Shown piece after piece: positions 1 to 6,794 of a stretch of DNA of 7,937 nucleotides (positions are counted from its first letter, which is position 1; each line of letters begins with the position of its first letter). Under the pieces are notes generated by a model. It saw nothing but the letters and a program-made list of their open reading frames with translations, was not told where the DNA came from and made no database searches. Made by a program: the position numbers and the translations under genes. Origin of the DNA: Ruminococcaceae bacterium UBA1236 (GTDB lineage Bacteria; Bacillota; Clostridia; Oscillospirales; Acutalibacteraceae); NCBI GenBank assembly GCA_002309055.1, contig DBWO01000027.1, positions 18,369-26,305 of the forward strand, given 5' to 3'.

Positions 1-1110
1 CAGGGTAAGGTTGTTGAGATCTGTGCCGAGCCCGGTCAGTTCACTTATGATTCTTCATCGTCACCCAGTATCTTCGCAGGCAAGCTCGGTGAGAGCATCC
101 TTGCCACCTTTAAGGAGATCGGTGCACGTATCACCTACGGCGGCGACGTAGCAAAGGATCAGAGAGTTTATTATTTCAACACCAAAGAGATAATCGACAA
201 CCTTTTCGGCACACCCAGCCCCATCCCCTTCAGAGTTGTTGACAAGCGCGCGCGCATTGATATCGATGTTTCCGTCAAGTGCAGCGGCGTTTATTCCTAC
301 AGAATCGCGGATCCCCTTCTTTTCTATGCAAATGTCTGCGGTAACGTACAGTCCGAATACAGAAGAGATGAAATAGACCGTCAGCTCAAGACCGAGTTTA
401 TCAGCGCTCTTCAGCCCGCGTTCGGCAAACTCAGCGAGCTTGAAATCCGCCCGAGCGGCATTGTTTCACACGTAACCGAGCTCGAGGAGGCGATGAACGA
501 AGCCCTTTCAAACAAGTGGGGCGAAATCCGCGGCCTTGAGGTTGTTTCCGTAGCGGTCGGCTCCGTAACTCTTCCCGAAGAGGATCAGGAGCGCATCAAG
601 AAGATTCAGGAGACCGTTGTTTATGCCGATCCCACCATGGGCGCAGCCGCCATCACCGGCGCAACTGCAGACGCTCTCAGAGGCGCGGCAACCAACGAAG
701 CCGGCGCAATGACCGGCTTTATGGGCATGGGTATGGCCATGAACGCGGCAGGCGCAATGAACACCGCCAACCTTTATGCTATGGGTCAGCAGCAGCCCGC
801 AGCTCCCGCAGCACCTGCGGCAGCGCCCGCGGCGCCCGCGGCAGGCAGTTGGGTATGCTCCTGCGGCGCAACCGCAACAGGCAACTTCTGCACCGAGTGC
901 GGCGCAAAGAAACCCGCCGAAGAAGGCTGGACCTGCTCATGCGGCGCTGTAAACAAGGGCAAGTTCTGCCCGCAGTGCGGAGCAAAGAAGCCCGCCGGCG
1001 CACCTCTCTATAAGTGCGACAAGTGCGGATGGGAGCCGGCAGACCCCAAGAATCCTCCCAAGTTCTGCCCCGAATGCGGCGATCCGTTTGATGCAGACGA
1101 CATCAAATAA
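1..1110 (+). CDS. SPFH-domain (YdjI-like, 'virion core') protein with C-terminal zinc ribbons, 5' end missing
   Basis: The reading frame is open from base 1 to the TAA at 1108-1110, giving 369 visible residues; the N-terminus lies outside the window. Residues about 1-205 read as an SPFH/band-7 type domain of the YdjI class: a beta-rich start, IDIDVSVKCSGVYSYRI near residues 84-100, then a helical part ending in LPEEDQERIKKIQE. A Met/Ala/Gly-rich stretch (about 210-262) and a Pro-Ala linker (266-281) lead to three zinc ribbons: C286/C288-C297/C300, C312/C314-C323/C326 and C339/C342-C356/C359. In B. subtilis the family member YdjI is encoded with PspA, YdjG and YdjH and is reported to be needed to bring PspA to the membrane. 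YdjG- and YdjH-like genes follow here, which supports the same role by inference. Family assignment is firm; function in this organism is inferred. Confidence 0.88.
   Translation, partial: QGKVVEICAEPGQFTYDSSSSPSIFAGKLGESILATFKEIGARITYGGDVAKDQRVYYFNTKEIIDNLFGTPSPIPFRVVDKRARIDIDVSVKCSGVYSYRIADPLLFYANVCGNVQSEYRRDEIDRQLKTEFISALQPAFGKLSELEIRPSGIVSHVTELEEAMNEALSNKWGEIRGLEVVSVAVGSVTLPEEDQERIKKIQETVVYADPTMGAAAITGATADALRGAATNEAGAMTGFMGMGMAMNAAGAMNTANLYAMGQQQPAAPAAPAAAPAAPAAGSWVCSCGATATGNFCTECGAKKPAEEGWTCSCGAVNKGKFCPQCGAKKPAGAPLYKCDKCGWEPADPKNPPKFCPECGDPFDADDIK
850..1005 (+). repeat. Tandem duplication of a 26-residue zinc-ribbon unit
   Basis: Two consecutive 78-base units (850-927 and 928-1005) encode W-x-CSCGA...G-x-FC-x-x-CGAKKPA. 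The two copies are identical at 16 of 26 residues by my alignment, including all four cysteines of each. They lie between the Pro-Ala linker and the third, different ribbon of the SPFH protein. This is most simply an internal duplication of one zinc-binding unit. Confidence 0.75.
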
Positions 1111-1125
1111 TTAATTTCACGTAAA

Positions 1126-1161
1126 TCTGCCGTACGGGATAACTGTACGGCAGAAATTTTT
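1126..1161 (+). terminator. Hairpin with T-tract between the SPFH and zinc-ribbon genes
   Basis: TCTGCCGTAC (1126-1135) pairs perfectly with GTACGGCAGA (1145-1154) around a 9-base loop. It is followed by AA and then TTTTT at 1157-1161. This is a plausible intrinsic terminator 15 bases after the SPFH stop. The next gene's ribosome binding site begins only about nine bases after the T-tract, so there is no room for a new promoter. I therefore read it as a partial terminator that lowers expression of the downstream genes. Confidence 0.7.
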
Positions 1162-1185
1162 CAGTAATCGGGAGGCAGACATAAT

Positions 1186-2265
1186 ATGTCACAACTCCAG
1201 GAATATAAGTGCCCGTGCTGCGGCGGCGCGCTGAAATTTGACAGCTCGCTTCAGAAGATGAAGTGTCCGTACTGCGACACGGAGTTTGAGATGGAAGCAC
1301 TCAAAAAATTCGATCTGAGGCTTGAGGAGCAGCAGGACAATATGCAGTGGGAGAGCACGCCCGACACAGGTCTGTCGGCCGAAGAGGCGCAGAACCTGCG
1401 TTCCTATGTGTGCAAAAGCTGCGGCGGTGAAATAATAGGCGACGCCAACACAGCCGCCACATCCTGCCCCTACTGCGGAAACCCCGTGGTTATGATGCAG
1501 CAGTTTTCGGGTATGCTCAGGCCGGATTTCGTTATTCCGTTCAAGCTTGACAAAAATGCCGCGAAGGCGGGCCTTCTCAAGCACCTTGAGGGCAAGAAGC
1601 TCCTGCCCAAAGTGTTCAGGGACGAAAACCACATTGACGAAATCAAGGGCATCTATGTGCCCTTCTGGCTTTTTGACGCGACAGCTCAGGCAAACATAAA
1701 ATATAAAGCAACCCGCACCCGAGTTTGGGAAGATGCCAAAAATATGTACACGGAAACTTCCTATTACGGCATAAACAGAGAGGGCACGCTCTCATTCACA
1801 AACGTGCCCGTTGACGGGTCGAGAAATATGGACGATATGCTTATGGAGTCCATTGAGCCGTTCAACTATGCCGAGGCGGTCGATTTCCAGACAGCCTATC
1901 TCGCGGGCTACTTTGCGGATAAATACGATGTGGATGAAGAAACCTCGTGCATAAGAGCGAATGAGAGAATAAAGAAAAGCACAGAGGATACATTCAGAAC
2001 CACCGTCAGCGGCTACGCGACCGTTGAGGTTGAAAGCAGCAGCATAAATCTTGAAGACAGCAAAGCGAAATATGCCCTTTGCCCCGTGTGGATTCTCAAC
2101 ACAACGTGGAACGGGCAGAAATACACCTTTGCCATGAACGGGCAGACGGGTAAATTCGTCGGCGACCTTCCTGTGGACAAGGGCAAATATAAAAAGTATT
2201 TTGCCGCTATTGCCGCGGGCGTTGCCGCCGCGTCCTTCCTGCTTCAGTTCATTATTTTCAGGTAA
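1186..2265 (+). CDS. YdjG-like double zinc-ribbon protein with C-terminal membrane anchor
   Basis: This 359-residue protein begins with two zinc ribbons of the TFIIB-like type: C9/C12 with C27/C30, and C76/C79 with C94/C97. A linker containing an acidic, Gln-rich segment separates them. The middle (about 105-330) has a globular beta-rich look with FVIPFKLDK, GIYVPFWLFDA and YALCPVWILNT, features I associate with this family. A hydrophobic segment at about 339-358 ends the protein, so it is probably tail-anchored with the ribbons in the cytoplasm. GGGAGG at 1170-1175 sits 10 bases before the ATG and fixes the start. The next gene follows after 12 bases, so they are co-transcribed. In B. subtilis, YdjG works with YdjI and YdjH around PspA; a scaffold role here is inference. 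Confidence 0.85.
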   Translation: MSQLQEYKCPCCGGALKFDSSLQKMKCPYCDTEFEMEALKKFDLRLEEQQDNMQWESTPDTGLSAEEAQNLRSYVCKSCGGEIIGDANTAATSCPYCGNPVVMMQQFSGMLRPDFVIPFKLDKNAAKAGLLKHLEGKKLLPKVFRDENHIDEIKGIYVPFWLFDATAQANIKYKATRTRVWEDAKNMYTETSYYGINREGTLSFTNVPVDGSRNMDDMLMESIEPFNYAEAVDFQTAYLAGYFADKYDVDEETSCIRANERIKKSTEDTFRTTVSGYATVEVESSSINLEDSKAKYALCPVWILNTTWNGQKYTFAMNGQTGKFVGDLPVDKGKYKKYFAAIAAGVAAASFLLQFIIFR

Positions 2266-2277
2266 GGGGGCGATGAG

Positions 2278-3138
2278 ATGAAACACGCACGTAAAATTCT
2301 TGTTATTCTCACCGCGCTCATGCTTGTTTTTGCTTTCAGTGTCGGCGCTTTTGCCGCAAGCGGAAGAGTTTACGATGAAGCGGACCTTCTTTCATCCGAT
2401 GAGGAGGCTAAGCTCAGCGATTTACTTGCCGAAGCCGGCGCAAACAGCGGAGCGGAGATACTCGTTGCCGCGTTTGACGATATGGAAGACTACGGCTACT
2501 ATGATATAATGCAGTTCGCCGACAACTATGTTGAAAGCCACGACCTCGGCGCAAACAGCGTGGCCCTCATTCTGAGTATGGCAGACAGAGATTATTGGAT
2601 AACAACCTCGGGCGAGTGCATAAATTATATCACCGATGCGGGCATTGAGAGCATTAAGGATTATATGCTTTCATATCTCAGCTCGGGCGATTATTACAAC
2701 GCTTTCGCGGCATTTGCGGCACGCAGTGAAACCCTTATAACAGAAGGCAGAAACGGCAATATTTATGACTATTCAGGCAGTCAGGAGCCCGTGGATTTTC
2801 CCGAAACGGATTTCATCCCCGAACATTCTTTCCCGGCGGCGCGCTCGGGCATAATCAGCGCCATTCTCGGCGCGATTGCCGCTTTCTTCTCAACTTCTTC
2901 AATGAAGGGCAAGCTCAAGAGCGTTTCCGCAAAGAGCGGCGCGGCGTCATACGCAGTTTCGGATTCGCTGAATCTTATGAACCACAATGATATTTTCCTT
3001 TATTCCAATGTTACGGCCGTTCCCAAGCCCAAAGACCCGCCCCCCGACAGCGGTTCAAAAGGCGGTTTTTCGGGCGGCTCATCCGTGCACGTTTCGCCCG
3101 GCGGGGTAACGCACGGAGGCGGCGGAGGAAAATTCTGA
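2278..3138 (+). CDS. Exported TPM-domain protein with membrane segment and Gly-rich tail (YdjH-like)
   Basis: The 286-residue product has a signal peptide (basic MKHARK, hydrophobic core, probable cleavage after AFA at residue 26). A TPM domain follows at about 30-155, recognisable from VYDEADLLSSDEEAKL, the NSVALILSMADRDYWITTSG core and YITDAG. A short hydrophobic segment at about 190-205 precedes a conserved basic/linker part (KGKLKSV, DIFLYSNVT, PKPK) and a Gly/Ser/His tail ending GGGGGKF, as in many clostridial TPM proteins. This order suggests the TPM domain is outside and the tail inside. TPM domains have been called phosphatases in some lineages, but a biochemical activity cannot be claimed here. 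AAGGGGG at 2264-2270 overlaps the previous stop and lies 7 bases before the ATG. The tight spacing indicates an operon with the zinc-ribbon gene. Confidence 0.86.
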   Translation: MKHARKILVILTALMLVFAFSVGAFAASGRVYDEADLLSSDEEAKLSDLLAEAGANSGAEILVAAFDDMEDYGYYDIMQFADNYVESHDLGANSVALILSMADRDYWITTSGECINYITDAGIESIKDYMLSYLSSGDYYNAFAAFAARSETLITEGRNGNIYDYSGSQEPVDFPETDFIPEHSFPAARSGIISAILGAIAAFFSTSSMKGKLKSVSAKSGAASYAVSDSLNLMNHNDIFLYSNVTAVPKPKDPPPDSGSKGGFSGGSSVHVSPGGVTHGGGGGKF

Positions 3139-3157
3139 TAACCCGGGAGGAAGAAAA

Positions 3158-4015
3158 ATGAAAAAAATGAAGAGAGCCGTTTCGCTCGCGCTTTCCCTTA
3201 TGGTCGCCCTGTCGCTGCTCACAACGGCGGCATATGGCGCGCTTACCGAAAAGCCGGATTACCTGCTCATGGGCGACTCCATAGCGGAGGGCTACGGCGT
3301 CGCGAACCCCGACGAGGCGTCATACGGCGCGATTGTCGCGAATACAAACGGCTATAATTACAATAACATCGCGAGAACGGCGAGAACAACCGAAGGCCTT
3401 CTCAGTCAGATAACCGGAAACGAGTCCGCGCGGGAGCTTATCTCTGAAGCGGAGATTATCAGCTTATCAATCGGCGGAAACGACTATTTCACCGACAGCG
3501 GTGTTGTCGGCATCGCCGCGGGCCTGCTTGTGGGCATTGAAACCTCCACCTTCAAGCGCCTTACGGTGCAGATGGCGGAGAATTTCAAAAAGATTATCGC
3601 CGAGATAAAAACACTTAACCCCGATGTGGTTATTCTTATGCAGACCGTTCCCTGCTCGTGGTACGGCCCTCTCGGCTCCGCTTACCTGCACGGCACGGAA
3701 ACCGTGAACAAGATGATTTACTCCTATCTCGAGGAAAATCCCGGCGCATATGAAATAGTTGATGTTGCCGCGGTTATCAACAACCACAGGGAGTATATCG
3801 CCCTTGATACCGTGCACCCCAATACGCAGGGCAATATCGCCATCGCGAGAGCCGTGCTCGAAAAGCTCAAGGCGCTCGGCCTCGGCACCGAAACCGAGCC
3901 GGCGCTCATAGCCGAGGGCATAGAGTATGACTACTACATCAAGTATTACGGCGAATTCCCCGGCAGACTTTACGGCATACTCGTAAGGCTGTTCACAGGC
4001 CATAAACCGTTCTGA
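3158..4015 (+). CDS. Secreted SGNH/GDSL-type acyl hydrolase
   Basis: This 285-residue protein has an export signal (MKKMKR, hydrophobic stretch, probable cleavage near AYG/A at 27-28). All readable SGNH landmarks are present: GDS with the nucleophile Ser41 in YLLMGDSIAEGYG, GGND with Asn108, and the DxxHP block with Asp217 and His220. These residues define the SGNH hydrolase fold, whose members cleave esters such as lipids or acetyl groups on glycans; the substrate cannot be read from sequence. There is no lipobox or cell-wall sorting motif, and the tail is slightly basic and aromatic (RLYGILVRLF). GGGAGGA at 3145-3151 is 6 bases before the ATG, and the gap to the TPM gene is 19 bases, so it is the last gene of that operon. 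The family call is firm. Confidence 0.9.
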   Translation: MKKMKRAVSLALSLMVALSLLTTAAYGALTEKPDYLLMGDSIAEGYGVANPDEASYGAIVANTNGYNYNNIARTARTTEGLLSQITGNESARELISEAEIISLSIGGNDYFTDSGVVGIAAGLLVGIETSTFKRLTVQMAENFKKIIAEIKTLNPDVVILMQTVPCSWYGPLGSAYLHGTETVNKMIYSYLEENPGAYEIVDVAAVINNHREYIALDTVHPNTQGNIAIARAVLEKLKALGLGTETEPALIAEGIEYDYYIKYYGEFPGRLYGILVRLFTGHKPF

Positions 4016-4026
4016 TAAAACAAATT

Positions 4027-4056
4027 TAAAGGTCCGTCCTTCCGGGCGGACCTTTA
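4027..4056 (+). terminator. Strong hairpin after the SGNH gene, poor T-tract
   Basis: Bases 4027-4039 pair with 4044-4056 (TAAAGGTCCGTCC against GGGCGGACCTTTA, with one G-T wobble) around a TTCC loop. The stem is 13 bp and GC-rich, placed 12 bases after the SGNH stop. The stem closes with TTT followed by AGGCAAAT rather than a T-run, so termination on the + strand is probably incomplete. It is most likely the end of the SPFH/TPM/esterase operon. Confidence 0.65.
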
Positions 4057-4086
4057 GGCAAATAAAAAATGACAGGTAATTCCGAA

Positions 4087-4593
4087 ATGAAAAAAGTTAT
4101 TGTCATCGGTTGCCCGGGCAGCGGCAAAAGCGTTTTTTCAAGAGCCCTGCACGATATAACCGGCCTTCCGCTTTATCACCTTGATTTGATTCGCTGGCGC
4201 GCGGACAGAACATTTATACCGCGCGAGGAGCTTATTGAAAAAGTCAGAGAAATCGGCGAAACGGATGAATGGATAATTGACGGCAATTACGGCTCCACAA
4301 TGGAGCTGAGGATGTCGCTCTGCGACACAATCATTTTCCTCGATTATCCCCCCGCCGTTTGCCTTGAAGGCATAGAGTCAAGGCGCGGGCGGGAAAGGCC
4401 CGATATGCCGTGGACCGAGCGCGAGGGCGAAGTTGATGAGGAATTTATTGATTTCGTTAAGAACTACAACAGCGTAAACCGCCCTACTGTGCTTGAGCGC
4501 ATAAAAAAATATGCGGACAAAACCGTTATTATACTCGGAAACCGCGAAGAGGCGGATTTTTTCCTCGCCTCCCTGAACCCGGTTGATAAATAA
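4087..4593 (+). CDS. P-loop adenylate-kinase-like protein (FlaR-like / 'topology modulation' family)
   Basis: From the ATG at 4087 this is a 168-residue P-loop kinase. Walker A is GCPGSGKS (8-15), starting three residues after MKK as in most P-loop small kinases. LYHLDLIRW (29-37), WIIDGNYG (62-69), a hydrophobic strand ending in IIFLDYP and the helical SRRGRERPDMPW segment match the AAA_17/FlaR-like group, often labelled 'adenylate kinase' or 'topology modulation protein'. The real substrate of this group is poorly known. An in-frame ATG at 4069 would add six residues (MTGNSE). I prefer 4087 because Walker A then has its usual N-terminal position and AGGT lies about 9 bases upstream, but both SD sites are weak. 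It is separated from both neighbours by hairpins and has no functional link to them that I can see. Confidence 0.82.
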   Translation: MKKVIVIGCPGSGKSVFSRALHDITGLPLYHLDLIRWRADRTFIPREELIEKVREIGETDEWIIDGNYGSTMELRMSLCDTIIFLDYPPAVCLEGIESRRGRERPDMPWTEREGEVDEEFIDFVKNYNSVNRPTVLERIKKYADKTVIILGNREEADFFLASLNPVDK

Positions 4594-4598
4594 GAAAA

Positions 4599-4630
4599 CA
4601 GGGCTTGCAGTGTCACAGCTGCAAGCCCTG
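4599..4630. terminator. Bidirectional terminator between convergent genes
   Basis: Bases 4599-4610 (CAGGGCTTGCAG) pair perfectly with 4619-4630 (CTGCAAGCCCTG) over an 8-base loop. On the minus strand the stem is followed by TTTTCTTATTT, a good T-rich tract, so it should end the lipoprotein transcript. On the plus strand it lies six bases after the kinase stop and is followed by the weaker AAATTATACT. Confidence 0.85.
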
Positions 4631-4644
4631 AAATTATACTGTAA

Positions 4645-5571
4645 TCACACATTTTCAGCGTCAACGGTGAAGGCCGAGATGTAGTCCTCAACAAACGCGC
4701 TCCACTCATCCGCGTGCATATTCTTTATGCAGGTGTCGCGGTAGGAGGAGTAGAGTCCGTCGCCGAGCTCCACGAGGCTCTCCTTGCGCACGGCAAAAAT
4801 GCTGTCGGAGTATTCAAACACCTTGACCTCATTGAACTGCATGCCGTTTACATTTTCAAAGAAGCCGGCGGGGTAGCCCTCGTTGCTCTTTTCAAGCACC
4901 ACGATGTCGGATGCCGCGTAGCCCGCGTCCGAGCAGGCGGTTGTGAAGCCGTCGCTGTCCGCTCCCGACGCCGCGGCGATCGCGTTGAAGGTGTCCACAA
5001 GCGCGAGCCTTTCCTGCTCGGTTATTCTTCCCGAGCCGTCGTCCGTTGTGTAGTAGGCACAGATGTTGCGGAACGCGACATAGTTGCCGTAGAAATAAAC
5101 CTTGATTCTCTCCTCTGCCTCGGCGTTATCCGTGCCCTTGTCGTAAAGATAGGCAAATATTGCGTTTTCATAAGCCTCGGAGGTGAGGATTTTTGTGAGA
5201 GTCTGCTTGCTCACGCCTATTTTCTCATAGTGATTTCCGCTTCGCATCCAGAAATTGTTTACATTATCCGAAACCGAAACTTTTTCGGAAACCGAGAGCG
5301 TGAGGCCGTTTTCGGCGAAGTAGGTGTTGAACGCGAGGTATCTCACGCAAAGGTCAATCGCCGCGTCGCGCGCTTCGCCCGCTTTGTATTCGGAATTCAG
5401 GCCGTAGTCCTCGGGGCGCTGTTCAACCCTGTCAAGGTAATAGGCGTAAATCCCGCTGTCAATGTCCGTGCCCGATATTGTGAGCGCGGTTTTTTTGCCG
5501 CCGAAGGCGCAGCCCGTGAGCGAGAGGATTATTAAATTCAGTGCCGCTATGGCGCAGATAATCTTTTTCAT
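4645..5571 (-). CDS. Lipoprotein with foldase-like (SurA/PrsA) architecture and degenerate parvulin-like region
   Basis: From the ATG at 5571 the product has 308 residues and opens with a lipoprotein signal: MKK, hydrophobic core, lipobox LTGC with Cys21. ALTISGTDIDSGIYAYYLDRV (about 29-49) and the following helical region resemble the N-terminal chaperone part of PrsA/SurA-type proteins of Clostridia. Residues about 167-264 keep the spacing of a parvulin domain, but FRNICAYY stands where RHILI is expected, so the conserved His is missing and isomerase activity is doubtful. The start is chosen because GGTGA (5580-5576) lies 4 bases upstream and the signal peptide begins there; an ATG at 5589 would add MRTGDN without a good SD. 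The ATG overlaps the transporter stop as ATGA, implying translational coupling. It ends before a good terminator. The fold call is inference by pattern. Confidence 0.78.
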   Translation of the reverse strand: MKKIICAIAALNLIILSLTGCAFGGKKTALTISGTDIDSGIYAYYLDRVEQRPEDYGLNSEYKAGEARDAAIDLCVRYLAFNTYFAENGLTLSVSEKVSVSDNVNNFWMRSGNHYEKIGVSKQTLTKILTSEAYENAIFAYLYDKGTDNAEAEERIKVYFYGNYVAFRNICAYYTTDDGSGRITEQERLALVDTFNAIAAASGADSDGFTTACSDAGYAASDIVVLEKSNEGYPAGFFENVNGMQFNEVKVFEYSDSIFAVRKESLVELGDGLYSSYRDTCIKNMHADEWSAFVEDYISAFTVDAENV

Positions 5572-6794
5572 ATTATCACCGGTTCGCATTTTCTTTTTTT
5601 GACAAGCCTGTTGAGGCTCTCTGTGAGTATCAGAATTATCGCCGCGAGTATAAGCGCGCAGTGCGGAAGATATTTAAGGGATATTATTTCCGTCAGTTTT
5701 CCGAATATAATCGGTGAAATTACCATACCCGTGTATGCGCTCGCCATAAGCACTCCGATTATGGACTGCGAATACTTCCTGCCGAAGTTTTCGGGAGTTG
5801 AGTGCACGATTGACGGATAAACGGGCGCGCATCCGAGCCCGAGGATGATGAAACCCGCAAGCGATGGGCGGTATGAGCCGAATGGGATGATTATGAGAAA
5901 TGTTGAGCAGAGAGCGAGCGCCATGCCCCACCTTATGAGGCGTTTATCGTTTATTTTATCCGCCACAAAGCCGATTGCCGCCCTACCCGTCATCATCCCG
6001 ATATAATAGAGCGAACCGAAGGACGCCGCTTTTTCGGCACTAAGGTGATAAATCTCCGAGTAGTAACTGCTCGCCCATACAATGGGCAGCTGCTCAATGG
6101 AGCAGTAGAGCGCGAAGGCGATGCAGATAAGCGCGGTGCCGGGCGTTTTTATAATCTGAGGCAGGGTGAGCTTAACGGATTCCTCCTGCGCCGCTTTGTT
6201 TGATTTTTCGCCCTTTTTCCAAAGGGGTATAGCCGCGAACATAAAAGCGGCAAGCACAAGCTGAATAATCGAAACCGTTCTGTATCCGCCGCGCCAGCCC
6301 CATTGAGAGGCGATGCACGCGCTCATAATATAAGGGCTGATTGTAGCTCCGATTCCCCAGCAGCAGTGAAGCCAGCTCATATGCCTTGAGGAAAGGTGGA
6401 GGGCAACATAGTTGTTGAGGCAGGCGTCAATCGCTCCCGCGCCGAGACCGTAGGGCACCGCTATGAGGCAGAGCAGAATGAATCTGCCGGAAAACGAGAA
6501 ACCCATCATCGAAACGGCCGTTAAAAAGACGCTGAAAGCGGTTATTTTTCCCGTGCCGAATTTTCTTATAAGGCGGTCCGACAGCAGGGCGGATGTGATT
6601 GTGGCAATGAAAATAATTGATGTGATTATGCTCGCTCTTGAGAGCGGGGCGTTCATCTCCACATGCATCACGGGCCAGCCGGAGCCGAGCAGAGAATCCG
6701 GAAGGCCGAGGCTCACAAACGCCAGATATATAATTGCAATAAGCAAGGACATTTCTTTTACCGCAAGGCGGAATATCTTTCCGCTCCTTATCAT
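5568..6794 (-). CDS. MFS transporter, 12 predicted membrane helices, substrate unknown
   Basis: The 408-residue product (from ATG at 6794) is hydrophobic throughout and has the MFS two-half layout. The first helix carries YLAFVSLGLPDSLLGSGWP (23-41), typical of a clostridial MFS group. A motif-A-like loop SDRLIRKFGTGK (72-83) follows helix 2, and a second copy, GRAAIGFVADKIND, lies in the second half. A basic cytoplasmic loop (WKKGEKSNK) separates the halves, and the tail is basic (KKRKCEP). The substrate cannot be told. The start is uncertain: the ATG at 6794 has almost no leader behind the promoter, while the ATG at 6752 (Met15) would sit just before helix 1. The stop overlaps the next gene's ATG. 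It is the first gene of a two-gene leftward unit, divergent from zapA. Confidence 0.87.
   Translation of the reverse strand: MIRSGKIFRLAVKEMSLLIAIIYLAFVSLGLPDSLLGSGWPVMHVEMNAPLSRASIITSIIFIATITSALLSDRLIRKFGTGKITAFSVFLTAVSMMGFSFSGRFILLCLIAVPYGLGAGAIDACLNNYVALHLSSRHMSWLHCCWGIGATISPYIMSACIASQWGWRGGYRTVSIIQLVLAAFMFAAIPLWKKGEKSNKAAQEESVKLTLPQIIKTPGTALICIAFALYCSIEQLPIVWASSYYSEIYHLSAEKAASFGSLYYIGMMTGRAAIGFVADKINDKRLIRWGMALALCSTFLIIIPFGSYRPSLAGFIILGLGCAPVYPSIVHSTPENFGRKYSQSIIGVLMASAYTGMVISPIIFGKLTEIISLKYLPHCALILAAIILILTESLNRLVKKRKCEPVII
5576..5580 (-). promoter_or_regulatory. Ribosome binding site of the lipoprotein gene
   Basis: Read on the minus strand, GGTGA lies four bases before ATG at 5571, inside the last codons of the transporter gene. 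It supports the 5571 start over the upstream ATG at 5589 and makes the lipoprotein dependent on a message shared with the transporter. Confidence 0.55.
6768..6789 (-). promoter_or_regulatory. SD-like AAGGAG merged with a hairpin inside the start of the transporter gene
   Basis: On the minus strand AAGGAG occupies 6789-6784, just after the ATG at 6794. Its last G begins a perfect 6 bp stem, GCGGAA (6784-6779) with TTCCGC (6773-6768), over the loop AGATA. A strong SD this close behind an ATG suggests initiation further downstream, but no ATG, GTG or TTG lies in frame at the usual distance; only an in-frame ATA (6776-6774) is 7 bases away and the next ATG is at 6752. Confidence 0.4.

Noticed and set aside
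493..1110. Shorter ORF starting at ATG 493 with AGGAGG just upstream
   Set aside because: The SD is only two bases from the ATG, the frame is open upstream to base 1, and the upstream residues belong to the same SPFH domain. It is an internal Met.
1792..2286. 164-residue minus-strand ORF opposite the zinc-ribbon gene
   Set aside because: It lacks an SD and any domain, and overlaps a well supported gene throughout.
3467..4003. 178-residue minus-strand ORF opposite the SGNH hydrolase
   Set aside because: The + strand gene has full SGNH motifs and signal peptide. The antisense frame shows no recognisable domain or start signal.
4714..5535. 273-residue ORF on the + strand opposite the lipoprotein
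   Set aside because: It is an antisense shadow: no SD, no family features, repetitive Val/Ala/Arg composition caused by the codon bias of the real gene. The lipoprotein has signal peptide, SD and coupling.
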